Shown piece by piece: positions 55,728 through 64,000 of a stretch of 64,000 nucleotides of DNA. The position numbers were made by a program, and so were the translations under genes. Positions within the stretch are counted from its first letter, which is position 1. The number at the start of each line of letters is the position of its first letter. Origin of the DNA: Conchocele bisecta (lineage: Eukaryota > Mollusca > Bivalvia > Lucinida > Thyasiridae); NCBI GenBank assembly GCA_029237695.1, contig CM055265.1, positions 121,845,078 through 121,909,077 on the forward strand. The letters are read 5' to 3'. The notes under the pieces were generated by a model. It was not told the origin of the DNA and did no database searches. It worked only from the letters and a program-made list of their open reading frames with translations.

Positions 55728-56222
55728 CCAGTTTCGATTTTTGAAAAAGTTTTTACCTAGATATTTGAAGGAAGTAACAATTCCTAGTTTTTCATTATAT
55801 AGATAAAAGTCGTATTTGGTATGACGTCCTTTTTCAAATATTACTACTTTCGTTTTGGCTGTATTTATTTTTAGTCCCCATGTGTTACAGTAATTTGCTA
55901 TGTCAGTCAGCAAAGTTTGCACTGATAATGGTAAGGTTGCAAATAATACTTGATCATCAGCATAAAGAAGCAGAAATAATTTTATTTAATTTATCGCAAA
56001 AAATCCATCTATATTTGAGTTAATATTTTCAAGTATATCATTTGCAAACAGCATGAATAGTAGGGATGAACTCGGATCCCCCTGTTTTACCCCAATGTGT
56101 GAATTGATGACATCAGATGTTTTCTGGTTATGTTTTATTGATGATCGAACAATGGAGTACATAGCTTTTATTGCTTTAGTCATTTTAGTACTAACTTTCT
56201 CAGCTATCATTTTTTTTGCCAT
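55728..56222 (-). pseudogene. LINE reverse transcriptase fragment
   Basis: Minus-strand reading gives AIKAMYSIVRSSIK, IGVKQGDPSSSLLFMLFAND (the conserved GxxQGDPxSxxLF motif), an in-frame TAA at 55986-55988, then LFLLLYADDQVLFA with the catalytic YADD encoded at 55953-55964, followed by WGLKINTAKTKVVIF and SFKYLG. These are reverse-transcriptase palm motifs in the correct order. The N-terminal finger region and endonuclease are missing by 5' truncation. After SFKYLGKNFFKNRNW at ~55728 the frame runs into an F5-like repeat. Apart from one stop it is fairly well preserved. The clade (Jockey, CR1/L2 or RTE side) cannot be decided by eye. Confidence 0.85.
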
Positions 56223-56249
56223 ATAAATGACATATAATTATTTTATATA

Positions 56250-56512
56250 GCAAAGTGTACTTTGAGGGAGTAATCATTTATTTTTCACAAAATGCATTAT
56301 TTCATACAGAATTAACGACTGAATATATTTGATGATTAAAAGTATACAGAATTATTATACTGAATTTATTACATTATCACAGCCAAAATGGCTGTGATAA
56401 TGTAATAAATTCAGTATAATAAAAAATAATAAATTTATCTTTAAATTGAAATTACATTATTGTGTATTTAGCAAGATAAGTATGCTTTGCAATTTTGGTG
56501 AAGTAGGCTTCT
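56250..56512 (+). mobile_element. F4 MITE copy 7, right piece
   Basis: GCAAAGTGTACTTTGAGGGA, then the TATACTGAATTTATTACATT hairpin (loop CAGCCAAAATGGCTG), then TTGGTGAAGTAGGCTTCT. An F3 copy abuts its right edge. Confidence 0.8.
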
Positions 56513-56730
56513 GGGGGCCGTTTGACTAAACTTCGTACGACTAAAATGTTCGTAAGTGTAAAATTATGAAAGTCTCTAAATTTCATACTAACAATGTTTT
56601 CTTATACTCAATTATTGGATTTACATTTATTGAGCATAGGCTGCAAATCCATCAATTGAAATTTCTAGACGATCCTAAATTTGCACTTACTAACATTTTA
56701 GTCGTACGAAGTTTAGTGAAACGGGCCCCA
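56513..56730. mobile_element. F3 MITE (Harbinger-like), copy 7
   Basis: The ends are GGGGGCCGTTTGACTAAACT and GTTTAGTGAAACGGGCCCC. One half of the central palindrome is deleted (ATAGGCTGCAAATCC). Confidence 0.85.
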
Positions 56731-56884
56731 GGTACGTGACTGGTGGTGAAAAGGGCATTATGAGAGATTTGGGCATTTCACAGGCGCATGTACGGCATCC
56801 TGAAACGTATATACATGCATAACAATCATTATACATTGTATGCCATATATACAAAGTAACATATGCCATACACCGACTTTAACA

Positions 56885-57135
56885 AGGCATCGTCATATGT
56901 GACTGTGACTGGAGAGATGTGTATTGTATGATGATCAAACAGCACACAGCTTGATGAAGATCGGTATTGATTGTTACAAGGAATACGGGTGTTTCATTGA
57001 TGGAATGACAAACACAGCAGATCCTGATCAGACTGCGGATTTCCATGTTTTACCGGCTTACATACATGCATAGCACAGGGAACGTTTCGTTGACAAATTA
57101 CCAAACAGTGTTGCCCCTGATCAGAATGCGGGATC
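56885..57135. repeat. F5-type repeat block
   Basis: TGACTGTGACTGGAGAGATG, TGTTTCATTGATGGAATGAC and GATCCTGATCAGACTGCGGA are F5 landmarks, here without a closed hairpin. Confidence 0.5.
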
Positions 57136-57544
57136 TCTCTAACAATCAGAAATCAATACATCAATCAAACAATGTAATGAAATCCCGGTGTAAGCTTATG
57201 AAAATATCCACTTGTCAGAAATAAATAAGCCAGGTTGTGTCATATCTTCGCCCACTTGTCTCAGACGTTAATGGAAAAATACCGCATCTTAGACAAAGTG
57301 ACGGCTTATGGGCGACTCCCACCGATTACGTTACGGAATGACTGCGGTCCATAGCGGTAATTGAATACGGATAGACATCAGTAGTCACGTCGGGTGTTAT
57401 GTCAGGAAAGGTTGCCGTTCATCATTTCTAAATTATCTGAGACCAACCAGCGACCAGGATTGTAAAATGACTTTGTGACGTTTGTGAAGAGTATAGCGGG
57501 TGAGGGCAAGGGGATTATAAGTATTTTCACTCTAATTCTGGAAA

Positions 57545-57647
57545 TGTGTCTGTGACTGGAGAAATGTGGTTTATGTAATGTGTGATCAGTGTGGATCTAC
57601 ACTGGTCGTACAACCAATACGCCATATTTCTCCAGTCACAGCCATAA
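57545..57647. repeat. F5 compact hairpin
   Basis: CTGTGACTGGAGAAATGTGG, GATCAGTGTGGATC, then CACTGGTCGTACAACC and CATATTTCTCCAGTCACAGC. Arms are about 50 bp. Confidence 0.75.
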
Positions 57648-57818
57648 ATAAGGAAGTTGTATTGGTCGAGACTGTGGTGTGCTCTGTCTCGGCGAATCAA
57701 ACTAATTTTGGAGTATGAATGAGACAACTTGCCCATATTGTTTTATACGCCCGCTCAGAGGGCAGACTGTGCATGTCAATAAACCGGATACATGTATTAA
57801 TATGGCAACAGCATACAG

Positions 57819-57886
57819 TAACCCTTTAAACCATACAACTCTCTATTATAGTGTTGTTTGCAAACAGTGTAGGTCCAGATGAGCCT
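57819..57886 (+). repeat. F1 left-end fragment
   Basis: TAACCCTTTAAACC followed by GCAAACAGTGTAGGTCCAGA matches F1 up to the hairpin. It is cut off at a poly-C/(CT)n microsatellite (57908-57944). Confidence 0.65.
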
Positions 57887-58207
57887 TCACCCCCCATATC
57901 TCTCTCTCCACCCCCCCCCCCCCCCTCTCTCTCTCTCTCTCGCTCTTTATACATTAATAAATGATAGTCACTTAATTAGTATAATCAAATAGTTTCAGTT
58001 AGAACAGAATTGTACATGTAATTGAACATTTGTTGTCACATTCGAAGTTGACACTGCGAAAGAAAATAGGTAAAAGGTATTATACAAGCAAGTTTGCTTT
58101 CTCGTCAGTCCTAATGTGTATATATGACATGTGGTTATCCAAATGAAATAAAATACTGTTTACACTAATGAACCCTACCTCTCCCGTCAGAAATAACACT
58201 GGCCTTT

Positions 58208-58385
58208 GACCCACTTATATGCGTGCCACCAAATGTTCCATCGCTAAAGAATATGTTAGTTTCAGGTTTGACAATACTAAATGGTTAAACAACGCCGACC
58301 CACTTATATGCGTGCCACCAAATGTTCCATCGCTAAAGAATATGTTAGTTTCAGGTTTGACAATACTAAATGGTTAAACAACGCC
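58208..58385. repeat. Two perfect tandem copies of an 89-bp unit
   Basis: Units at 58208-58296 and 58297-58385 start GACCCACTTATATGCGTGCC and end GTTAAACAACGCC. By eye they are identical, implying a recent duplication. The frame across it has no motif. Confidence 0.95.
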
Positions 58386-58674
58386 ACGGGTGATTGGAAA
58401 AGTAGTCCGGTATACAAAAATAGTCCGGGTGTTTTGAGGTGGCAGACACAGTTTGCTTGCAACATCTCATCAACTACTGTCCAATACCACTATAAAAACA
58501 TGTTGGAAGTTTAAACTCCAGTTTACAGCATATTTGTATGATTTAAAAGAAAACACTGAACCTCTTGGTGACGTGATGTAAACACGGTTGCATTGGCCAA
58601 ATATTGTAAAAGATATTGAGGGACATGCTGAGGTTGACTCTTTCTTTCTTAGGAATGAGTGAACCTATTATTGT

Positions 58675-59110
58675 ATTCATGCAGATCCAGTGCATACAGA
58701 CTGTAGGACATGCAGAAGTATATGTAAGTCACACAGTATTCATACGAATAGTGAAAATATGAGAGACTGGTCTTATTGGATATATTCGGTTACATTGTAT
58801 AGTAAAACTATTCGGTGTGTTCCGACCTACAATTATTGTGTACGGAAGCAACCGTATAGTTGCATGATGTCCGTATTTGTGGCTGTGACAGGAGAAATGG
58901 GGATTATGTGTTTGGCGACTAGTGTAGATCAACATCAGCCTGAGCATTCGCACAGGTTCTGCACTATTCGCAATTCCATTAATGAAACAAATATCATGCT
59001 TCTAAGAAGCAATGCCGATTGTTACCATGCTGCAGCAGTGGTCTATTTGATCAGAAGCTACACTGGTCACAAATCCCATAAGCGCCATTTATCCAGTCAC
59101 GGCCACATTT
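58675..59110. repeat. F5 large fold-back
   Basis: GTGGCTGTGACAGGAGAAAT..GGCGACTAGTGTAGATC near 58872-58928 is inverted at 59050-59108 (AGCTACACTGGTCACAAATC..CCAGTCACGGCCACAT). The ~120-bp loop carries CATCAGCCTGAGCATTCGCA. The 198-codon frame at 58690-59286 spans this fold-back and is not a recognisable protein. Confidence 0.65.
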
Positions 59111-59283
59111 CAATTATAGATTCCATGTCCAAGATTATGGTATCGCAAAATATAGTGTTTGCTATAAATAATGCTTATCCTATATTAATGTGTCAGTTTC
59201 TTTTTCACCCAGTATACAGTCCATATTTGTTCATGGTTCCACAAGCGATTGCTTATCGTCTACACATCGTTTTATCTTCCTTT

Positions 59284-59365
59284 TAGCGCAGCTCAGGCTC
59301 AGCCAATCAAGCTGCTTGATTTCAAACAGAATATTCAAGCATTTTGAAATAAAAATAAATTCAAA
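59284..59365. repeat. Dispersed repeat, partner at 62.52 kb
   Basis: GCGCAGCTCAGGCTCAGCCA, TGCTTGATTTCAAACAGAAT and TCAAGCATTTTGAAATAAA match 62.52-62.60 kb in the same orientation. Confidence 0.7.
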
Positions 59366-59427
59366 TAATGGCAAGATTAGCGCAGACGGTGGTGTAGGGT
59401 GTCCATATATGTTATATCACGATACAT

Positions 59428-59880
59428 AGTGAATACCAGGCTAGTGTCTTTTGATATCAAGTTTATCAGGCAAGGCTAGGAATTGCGTAGAAATTCCTCG
59501 GTGAGCATCGGAATTCCTACCGTTTCCGAGCCGAGCCTGATAAACTTGATATCAAAAGACAGTGACATGTTATTCTATTGATCAGGTAGCGTCTAATGAC
59601 CACAGATGACGCCGTTTTCTATGGACAGAATGCGGAATTTTTACGAATTCATTCTGTAACGTCACGTGACGTCATCCGATCAATGGAACGTTAGTTTTCA
59701 CTTCGTTGCCGGATGTTTGTATTATATGAGGTCAATGCATGATACAACAACATGTTATCAGTAAGTACGTAGTCGGTCAATACAGGGCAGGTTATCTGAT
59801 AAAACAGTTTATCAGGTAACGCGTTTCCTAGCCTTGTCTGATAAACTTCATATCAAAAGACATTATCCTGGTATTCGCTA
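59428..59880 (-). mobile_element. F10 hairpin element, copy 3 (inverted)
   Basis: A hairpin at 59431-59576 is followed by the inverse of the CRE/E-box segment (ACGTCACGTGACGTCA at 59659-59674) and a second partial hairpin arm (59808-59875). Confidence 0.75.
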
Positions 59881-60350
59881 TATATTTGCAGATGTTCGTA
59901 TATTTGTAAATCTGACTTCGGAATACAACCCCCGTCGCTTGAAGACCTAATTCCGCATATATTGGTACCATTATCTATGTTGATTGTATCAGATGGCCAC
60001 TCCATGTCCGTGATTAGGTTCGGATGTAGTAATTTCACTTGATCAATACAGAAATTGCCTCTTAAACATTGTATTGTACAACACGGCAGGAACCGTTGGT
60101 CGAATCACGCATGTTATTCGACTGTGTCTTAAAGATCCATAAACAAGGTTAAGCGTAATCAATAGACGAATTGCTCAGATTGAAAACGTTATTCAGATGG
60201 TTTTCTTTTTTGTAATGTAATGATTTTTTCAAAATGTATCAGTTATTAACTAGCTTTGTATTGGCCAAATAGGTAGAGAATGATAACTGTCGTATCGGGC
60301 ATTCATCTGATACCTATATGGAGCGCCGCAGTGGACATGGATTTTTTTTA

Positions 60351-60867
60351 TTAATTCGTTCCCACAAAATAACAATTCGTTCCCTCAATTAACAGTTAGT
60401 TCCCTTGAATTAACAATTCGTTCCCAAGATATAACAATTCGTTCCCTCGAATTAACAATTAGTTCCCACGAAATGACAATTCGTTCCCTCCATTTAACAA
60501 TTCGTTCCATCGAATTAACAATTCGTTCCCACGATATAACAATTCGTTCCCAAAAATTAACAATTCGTTCCCAAGATATAACAATACGTTCCCTCGAATT
60601 AACAATTCATTCCCACGAAATGACAATTCGTTCCCTCAATTTAACAATTCGTTCCCTCGAATTAACAATTCGTTCCCACGATATAAAAATTCGTTCCCAC
60701 GAATTATCAATCCGTTCCCGTGGGAACGAATTGCTATTTCGTGGGAACGAATTGTTAAATTAAGGGAACGAATTGTTATTTCGTGGGAACGAATTGTTAA
60801 TTCGTGGGAGCGAATTGTTAAATTGAGGGAACGAATTGTTAAATTGAGGGAATTTCGTGGGAATAAA
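60351..60867. repeat. F7 21-bp inverted array, large copy
   Basis: About 17 direct units of the AACAATTCGTTCCCACGAA type fill 60351-60719. About seven units in inverse orientation (GGGAACGAATTGTTA) follow to ~60867. Units vary mainly in the CGAATT/CGATAT/CGAAATG/CAATTT segment. The 96-codon frame rich in TIRS repeats arises from the 21-bp period. An F3 half-element follows. Confidence 0.9.
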
Positions 60868-60969
60868 TGCTCAATAAATGTAAATCCATCAATTTAAATT
60901 TCCAGACGATCCTAAATTGGCACTTACGAACATTTTAGTAGTGTGCGAAGTTTAGTGAAACGGCCGCCA
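60868..60969 (-). mobile_element. F3 MITE, right half only (copy 8)
   Basis: TGCTCAATAAATGTAAATCC through AGTTTAGTGAAACGGCCGCC is present. The left half is replaced by the F7 array. Confidence 0.75.
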
Positions 60970-61030
60970 GGTGATGTACTGTAACGCCGCATATAGCACG
61001 CACCGCATATAGCACACTAGATGTATGCTG

Positions 61031-61389
61031 GAATAATTCCAGCACAAAAATATTTACACAATTCCCCAACATTTGATTGACCCGTAGCAAATCTCTGTCC
61101 AAAATGTATATCCCAGTAAACTCCGACGCCGAACTACTTTCTGTAACCGCGAGGCGCAGTTAAAATAATTCTTAAGAAAACGGAAAATAAACACATTTTC
61201 TTGATGAATTTATTTCAAATGCTGGAATTATAAGGAATGAATGGCCTTTTTGTGGAATTTATCGGGGATATAAACTTGGAAAAGTCGCGGGAATACTGGA
61301 CGAGGCCTTCCGGCCTTCGTCCAGTAATCCCGCGTCTTTTCCAAGTTTATACCCCGATAAATTCCACAAAAATGTCATTCATTCCTATA
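61031..61389 (-). mobile_element. F2 hairpin-plus-tail element, copy G
   Basis: The tail is GAATAATTCCAGCACAAAAA..AAATGCTGGAATTATAAG. The hairpin ends GTCATTCATTCCTATAA. It is complete. Confidence 0.9.
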
Positions 61390-61580
61390 AAAGGCATCAT
61401 GTTAAATTCCCATAGACAAATCAATTTTTCGCAATAAAATCAATATTTGACAAAATTTCACGAAATAAAAAGAAGGCTCATTCTTAAATTTTCCTTTAAT
61501 TTAATACTATCGAAAAAAATATTGTTTTTGAATTGTTTATATGGCCGTAAAATTTGGGCAGCTTTCGTGAAACAGACTAT
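61389..61580. mobile_element. F12 right half
   Basis: ATGTTAAATTCCCATAGACA, AGAAGGCTCATTCTTAAATT and TTTCGTGAAACAGACTATAG are present. The left half is missing, and it abuts F2 copy G. Confidence 0.75.
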
Positions 61581-62490
61581 AGATGTATGCTGGAAATGGC
61601 ATCATGGTCATACCGCATACAGAGAGCCATAGCATCCACCTCATCCAAAATATGTAAGGATGTTTAAAATTAAAATTCGCTTAGGATTTAATTCTATAAT
61701 TATTTTATATGATAAAATGTTATGAGCTACCACACGAGAAAATGTACCTTCAATCCTCTTTGACCAGCATATGCCCAGACAAGCCTGTACGCAACCATGC
61801 AGGCCTATGCTGTTCGCCTGCAGTTGTAGAGGACTGAATGTACAGTCTGTGTGTCACGGCTCAATTTTGTAATTATTCTTGTTATTTCACAATACTGTTT
61901 TATCCTCCGCCAGCAGTAGTAGCCGTAGTAGCGGCAGCGGCACCAGTAAGAGCAGAAGTACTATGAGGAGGGCAAGGAGCAGCAGCAACAACAATAGCAG
62001 TCAATAGCTGCAAAAACGTCTCGAGTGCCCAACATGTATTTATTTTTGTAATATATCATGTTTCGGACATTCACACATCGGTTTGCTTTCTTTCAATGTC
62101 ATCACTATCATTAATTGAATTAACATTATAATTTAAACAGAATATACATATATTTTAAACAAAGTGAGCTTTATGCGGGATCAATGCACATGTATGCCGC
62201 CTATGCATGTAGCTAACGTGCGCTTCATGCGATGCACGCTACTGTATACAATGTATAGCTGATCGTGTGCTTTATGCGCTGCAAATCACCGCATAACGCT
62301 CACATTTGTGATATATGCGGCGCGCGCTATATGCGGCATTACAATGCACACATACTTTGTTATTGCTCTCTGGTATCTCCCACCTAAACGTTACGAATAA
62401 ACGTCTCCTTGCCGATGTTGCATAACCGCCTGCGTTAACCTTTCCAATATTATCAACGGTTCTGAACATTCACTGGCAATGCCAACACGC

Positions 62491-62562
62491 AATCAAGCAA
62501 TTTGATTGTCTGAGCCTGAGCTGCAGCGCAGCTCAGGCTCAGACAATCAAACTGCTTGATTT
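62491..62562. repeat. Hairpin
   Basis: AATCAAGCAATTTGATTGTC then TGAGCCTGAGCTG and its inverse, with about 34-bp arms and almost no loop. Confidence 0.85.
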
Positions 62563-63066
62563 CAACCACAATATTCAAGCATTTTGAAATAAAGAAATTG
62601 AACAACATATTCGGAATCTACATCCATTATACACGATCTGCCATAACTCTATTTCCGACAGAGGTCGGAGGTGGAAACGAAATGGCCTGTGTGTAGACTA
62701 CTGATAAATGTACTGCTTAAACTGCCAGCAACCTATCATCCTGAATACATATATCTATAATAATACTATGTAGGTACACCATGTATATTTATGTCTAAGA
62801 CGTGCACTGGGTCTTGAGAAAACCATCTAAGAATGTTGTCCTCCCAAAGATATTAAATCGTAATTACACATAAAATATACATTTCCAAACCAATGTTTTT
62901 GTTTTCAGATAATTTGAATTAAGGTCACCGTTACATGGTGAGCTAGTCGTTATACTTATACATTTGAATAGTAATTTATCTCGAGTAGCCAGTGTGTCAT
63001 TTGATGATGTTGTATTGTATTTACCTCATGTTATCATAATTATGTGACCTAAGTGAATAAACGAAT
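62563..63066. other. Unassigned stretch
   Basis: No gene is recognised. The first 40 bp continue the repeat shared with 59.3 kb. Confidence 0.5.
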
Positions 63067-63269
63067 AATAATTCCAGCACAAAAATATTTACACAATTCC
63101 CTAACATTTGATTGGTCCGTTGCAAGTCTCCGTCCAAAATGTATATCCCAGTAAACTCCATGCCGGACTACTTTCCGTAACCGTCAGGCGCAGTTAAAGT
63201 TAAAATAATTCTTAAGAAAACGGAAAATAAACACATTTTCTTGATGAATTTATTCATTCATTCCTATAA
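63067..63269 (-). mobile_element. F2 element, copy H, hairpin deleted
   Basis: The tail runs from AATAATTCCAGCACAAAAAT to TTGATGAATTTATT and is followed directly by CATTCATTCCTATAATA. The inner GGAATTAT end and nearly the whole ~150-bp hairpin are absent while the outer edge is retained. Confidence 0.85.
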
Positions 63270-64000
63270 TAATAACCAATATTCTAAAGATTTGCACAGG
63301 CGGTAGTGTACGTCAAAGCCGGTCCTAAATGTCAAAATGCGATGGTTCCGGTGCCAATAGGAGTGTATCAGTCACCTTTAATGCACCGATCACTTCAGGC
63401 GACGTCATTAGTCAAGAATAGAATTAACCCACGACCCCGACAAAATGGTCAGTATGACCACTCAGGACAATTGCAGACAAGTACATGCAATAATACCATG
63501 CGCATTCAGGACTAGTTGGAATCATGCGCGGTATTAAGAATAATAAAATTACCGAAGGGTCTAGATCTGTAGATGGATTTATACGTTGTAAATTTTGATT
63601 AGGCTAAATGGGTGATTGTTTGGTTGCATGTATTAGGTCCCATTTTGTCGTTAGTGGCTCCAATGTCGCGCCTTTGAAGTGATTAGTGGGAAATGTCGTG
63701 GAATTAGGCTGTTTATTGCCACTGATCCGTAGTTGGAAAGGTCACTGCTGGAAACAACTTGCCATCCATGTGACCACCGAGTAGGTGTTATGAGCAGATG
63801 ATACGGTGTAATAAGATAACTTGTCATACCGCAGATACATTTCTTGCGTTTTGATTGGTCAGCTTGACGGGTAATATGATCTCATGAGTACATGTCAAGG
63901 CCGTCAATATGGCTCGAATCAAAATTGCCGTGGTTCCAGGCGAAGTCGAAAACGAACATTTTTGGAAATCACCGTAATCACGTAACTAAGAAAACAAGTT
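63270..64000. other. Unassigned stretch to the window end
   Basis: No gene or repeat was recognised. The frame at 63306-63515 lacks motifs. Confidence 0.5.

Larger units (their letters stand above)
54210..56242 (-). mobile_element. 5'-truncated LINE insertion, minus strand
   Basis: TTATATA at 54203-54209 and 56243-56249 is a 7-bp target duplication within F4 copy 7. Read on the minus strand, the insertion begins with a reverse-transcriptase fragment (56222 to ~55728) and ends GCTGAATAAAATATGTGATG followed by (TTATG)n, a typical LINE 3' tail. Between them lie an F5-like block (~55540-55727) and a diverged duplication at 54.84-55.16 kb, so the copy is itself interrupted or rearranged. Confidence 0.7.
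60980..62343. mobile_element. F13 element, copy 2, interrupted
   Basis: TGTAACGCCGCATATAGC opens and GCTATATGCGGCATTACA closes, a cleaner inverted pair than copy 1. The interior shares TATCCTCCGCC, AGTAGTAGCCGTAGTAG and TTTCGGACATTCA with copy 1. A 547-bp insertion lies at 61034-61580 between two AGATGTATGCTGGAA repeats. Confidence 0.7.

Noticed and set aside
58690..59286. 198-codon ORF as a gene
   Set aside because: It spans the F5 fold-back. Composition is unremarkable and no domain or paralogous protein pattern was recognised.
60473..60763. Repeat protein with TIRS heptads
   Set aside because: A period of 21 bp (seven codons) keeps the frame open automatically. The inverse units follow without a matching design. 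No start context or domain is present.
60351..60867. CRISPR-like regularly spaced array
   Set aside because: The 21-bp units are contiguous with no unique spacers and turn into inverse orientation. The sequence is also eukaryotic. It is a tandem inverted array.

Overview
This window looks like non-coding, transposon-rich DNA from an animal nuclear genome, most likely a marine invertebrate and perhaps a bivalve mollusc. The reasons are high AT content, no bacterial-style gene packing, dozens of short inverted-repeat elements (MITEs), tRNA-derived SINE fragments and decayed LINE, Harbinger and other transposon coding remnants. Family resemblance was judged by eye, so the taxon is a guess. I recognise no intact host gene, tRNA gene, rRNA gene or CRISPR array. 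Nearly every open frame is a chance or repeat-derived frame.

For reference I number the repeat families. F1: TTAA-flanked, ends CCCTTT..AAAGGG (piggyBac-like). F2: GAATGAATGGCC hairpin plus tail. F3: GGGGCC-GTTTCACTAAAC ends (Harbinger-like). F4: GTAGCCTATTTCACC ends. F5: CTGTGACTGGAGAAATGG fold-back. F6: GGTTAGTGCCGTGAATGGG hairpin plus CCCGTCAACAC tail. F7: 21-bp ATTCGTTCCC arrays. F8: TTAA-flanked AGGTACATGCCC ends (T2/Kolobok-like). F9: GAAACGAGGC palindrome. F10: GATATCAAGTTTATCAGGC hairpin carrying a TGACGTCACGTGACGT motif. F11: GAGGATATTCCATCG hairpin plus tail. F12: CTGTCTGTTTCACGAAA ends. F13: CCGCATATAGC ends. F14: GTCTCGGCGAGAC palindrome. F15: CAGTGGAACCTCTCTAAACC ends (TA-flanked, pogo/mariner-like).

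Layout. 1-10 kb: F1, F9, F3, F12 and a three-level nest (F2 inside F8 inside an F9-like repeat), then several unassigned hairpins, F10, a GC-rich 7-bp minisatellite and a tandem 'GTTAAAG' repeat. 10-20 kb: F15, F2, F12 and F11 copies plus a 1.6-kb inverted-repeat element that contains a ~169-bp minisatellite. 20-38 kb: a SINE, F12, F4, F1, F2, a LINE C-terminal fragment, F13 with a TA-flanked insertion, F8, a 65-bp tandem repeat, three F6 copies, an F7 array and another SINE. 38.7-44.0 kb: the most informative object, a ~5.3-kb element with diverged terminal inverted repeats. It holds a decayed protein with an XPG/FEN1-like nuclease signature and a C-terminal cysteine-rich CXC domain. A SINE and an F1 copy are nested in it. 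45.0-47.0 kb: a 2-kb element with a broken HARBI1-type transposase, whose ends match the F3 MITEs. 48-64 kb: F4 pairs, F12, F10, a long inverted repeat, F8 with a hAT-like insertion, a 2-kb LINE insertion with a 7-bp target duplication, F5 fold-backs, the large F7 array, F13, and F2.

How the parts relate: short elements share ends with potential autonomous partners (F3 with the 45-47 kb Harbinger-like element). Nesting gives a relative age order. F2, F6 and F11 (perhaps F10 and F15) share one architecture: a long near-perfect hairpin fused to a segment that has its own inverted ends.
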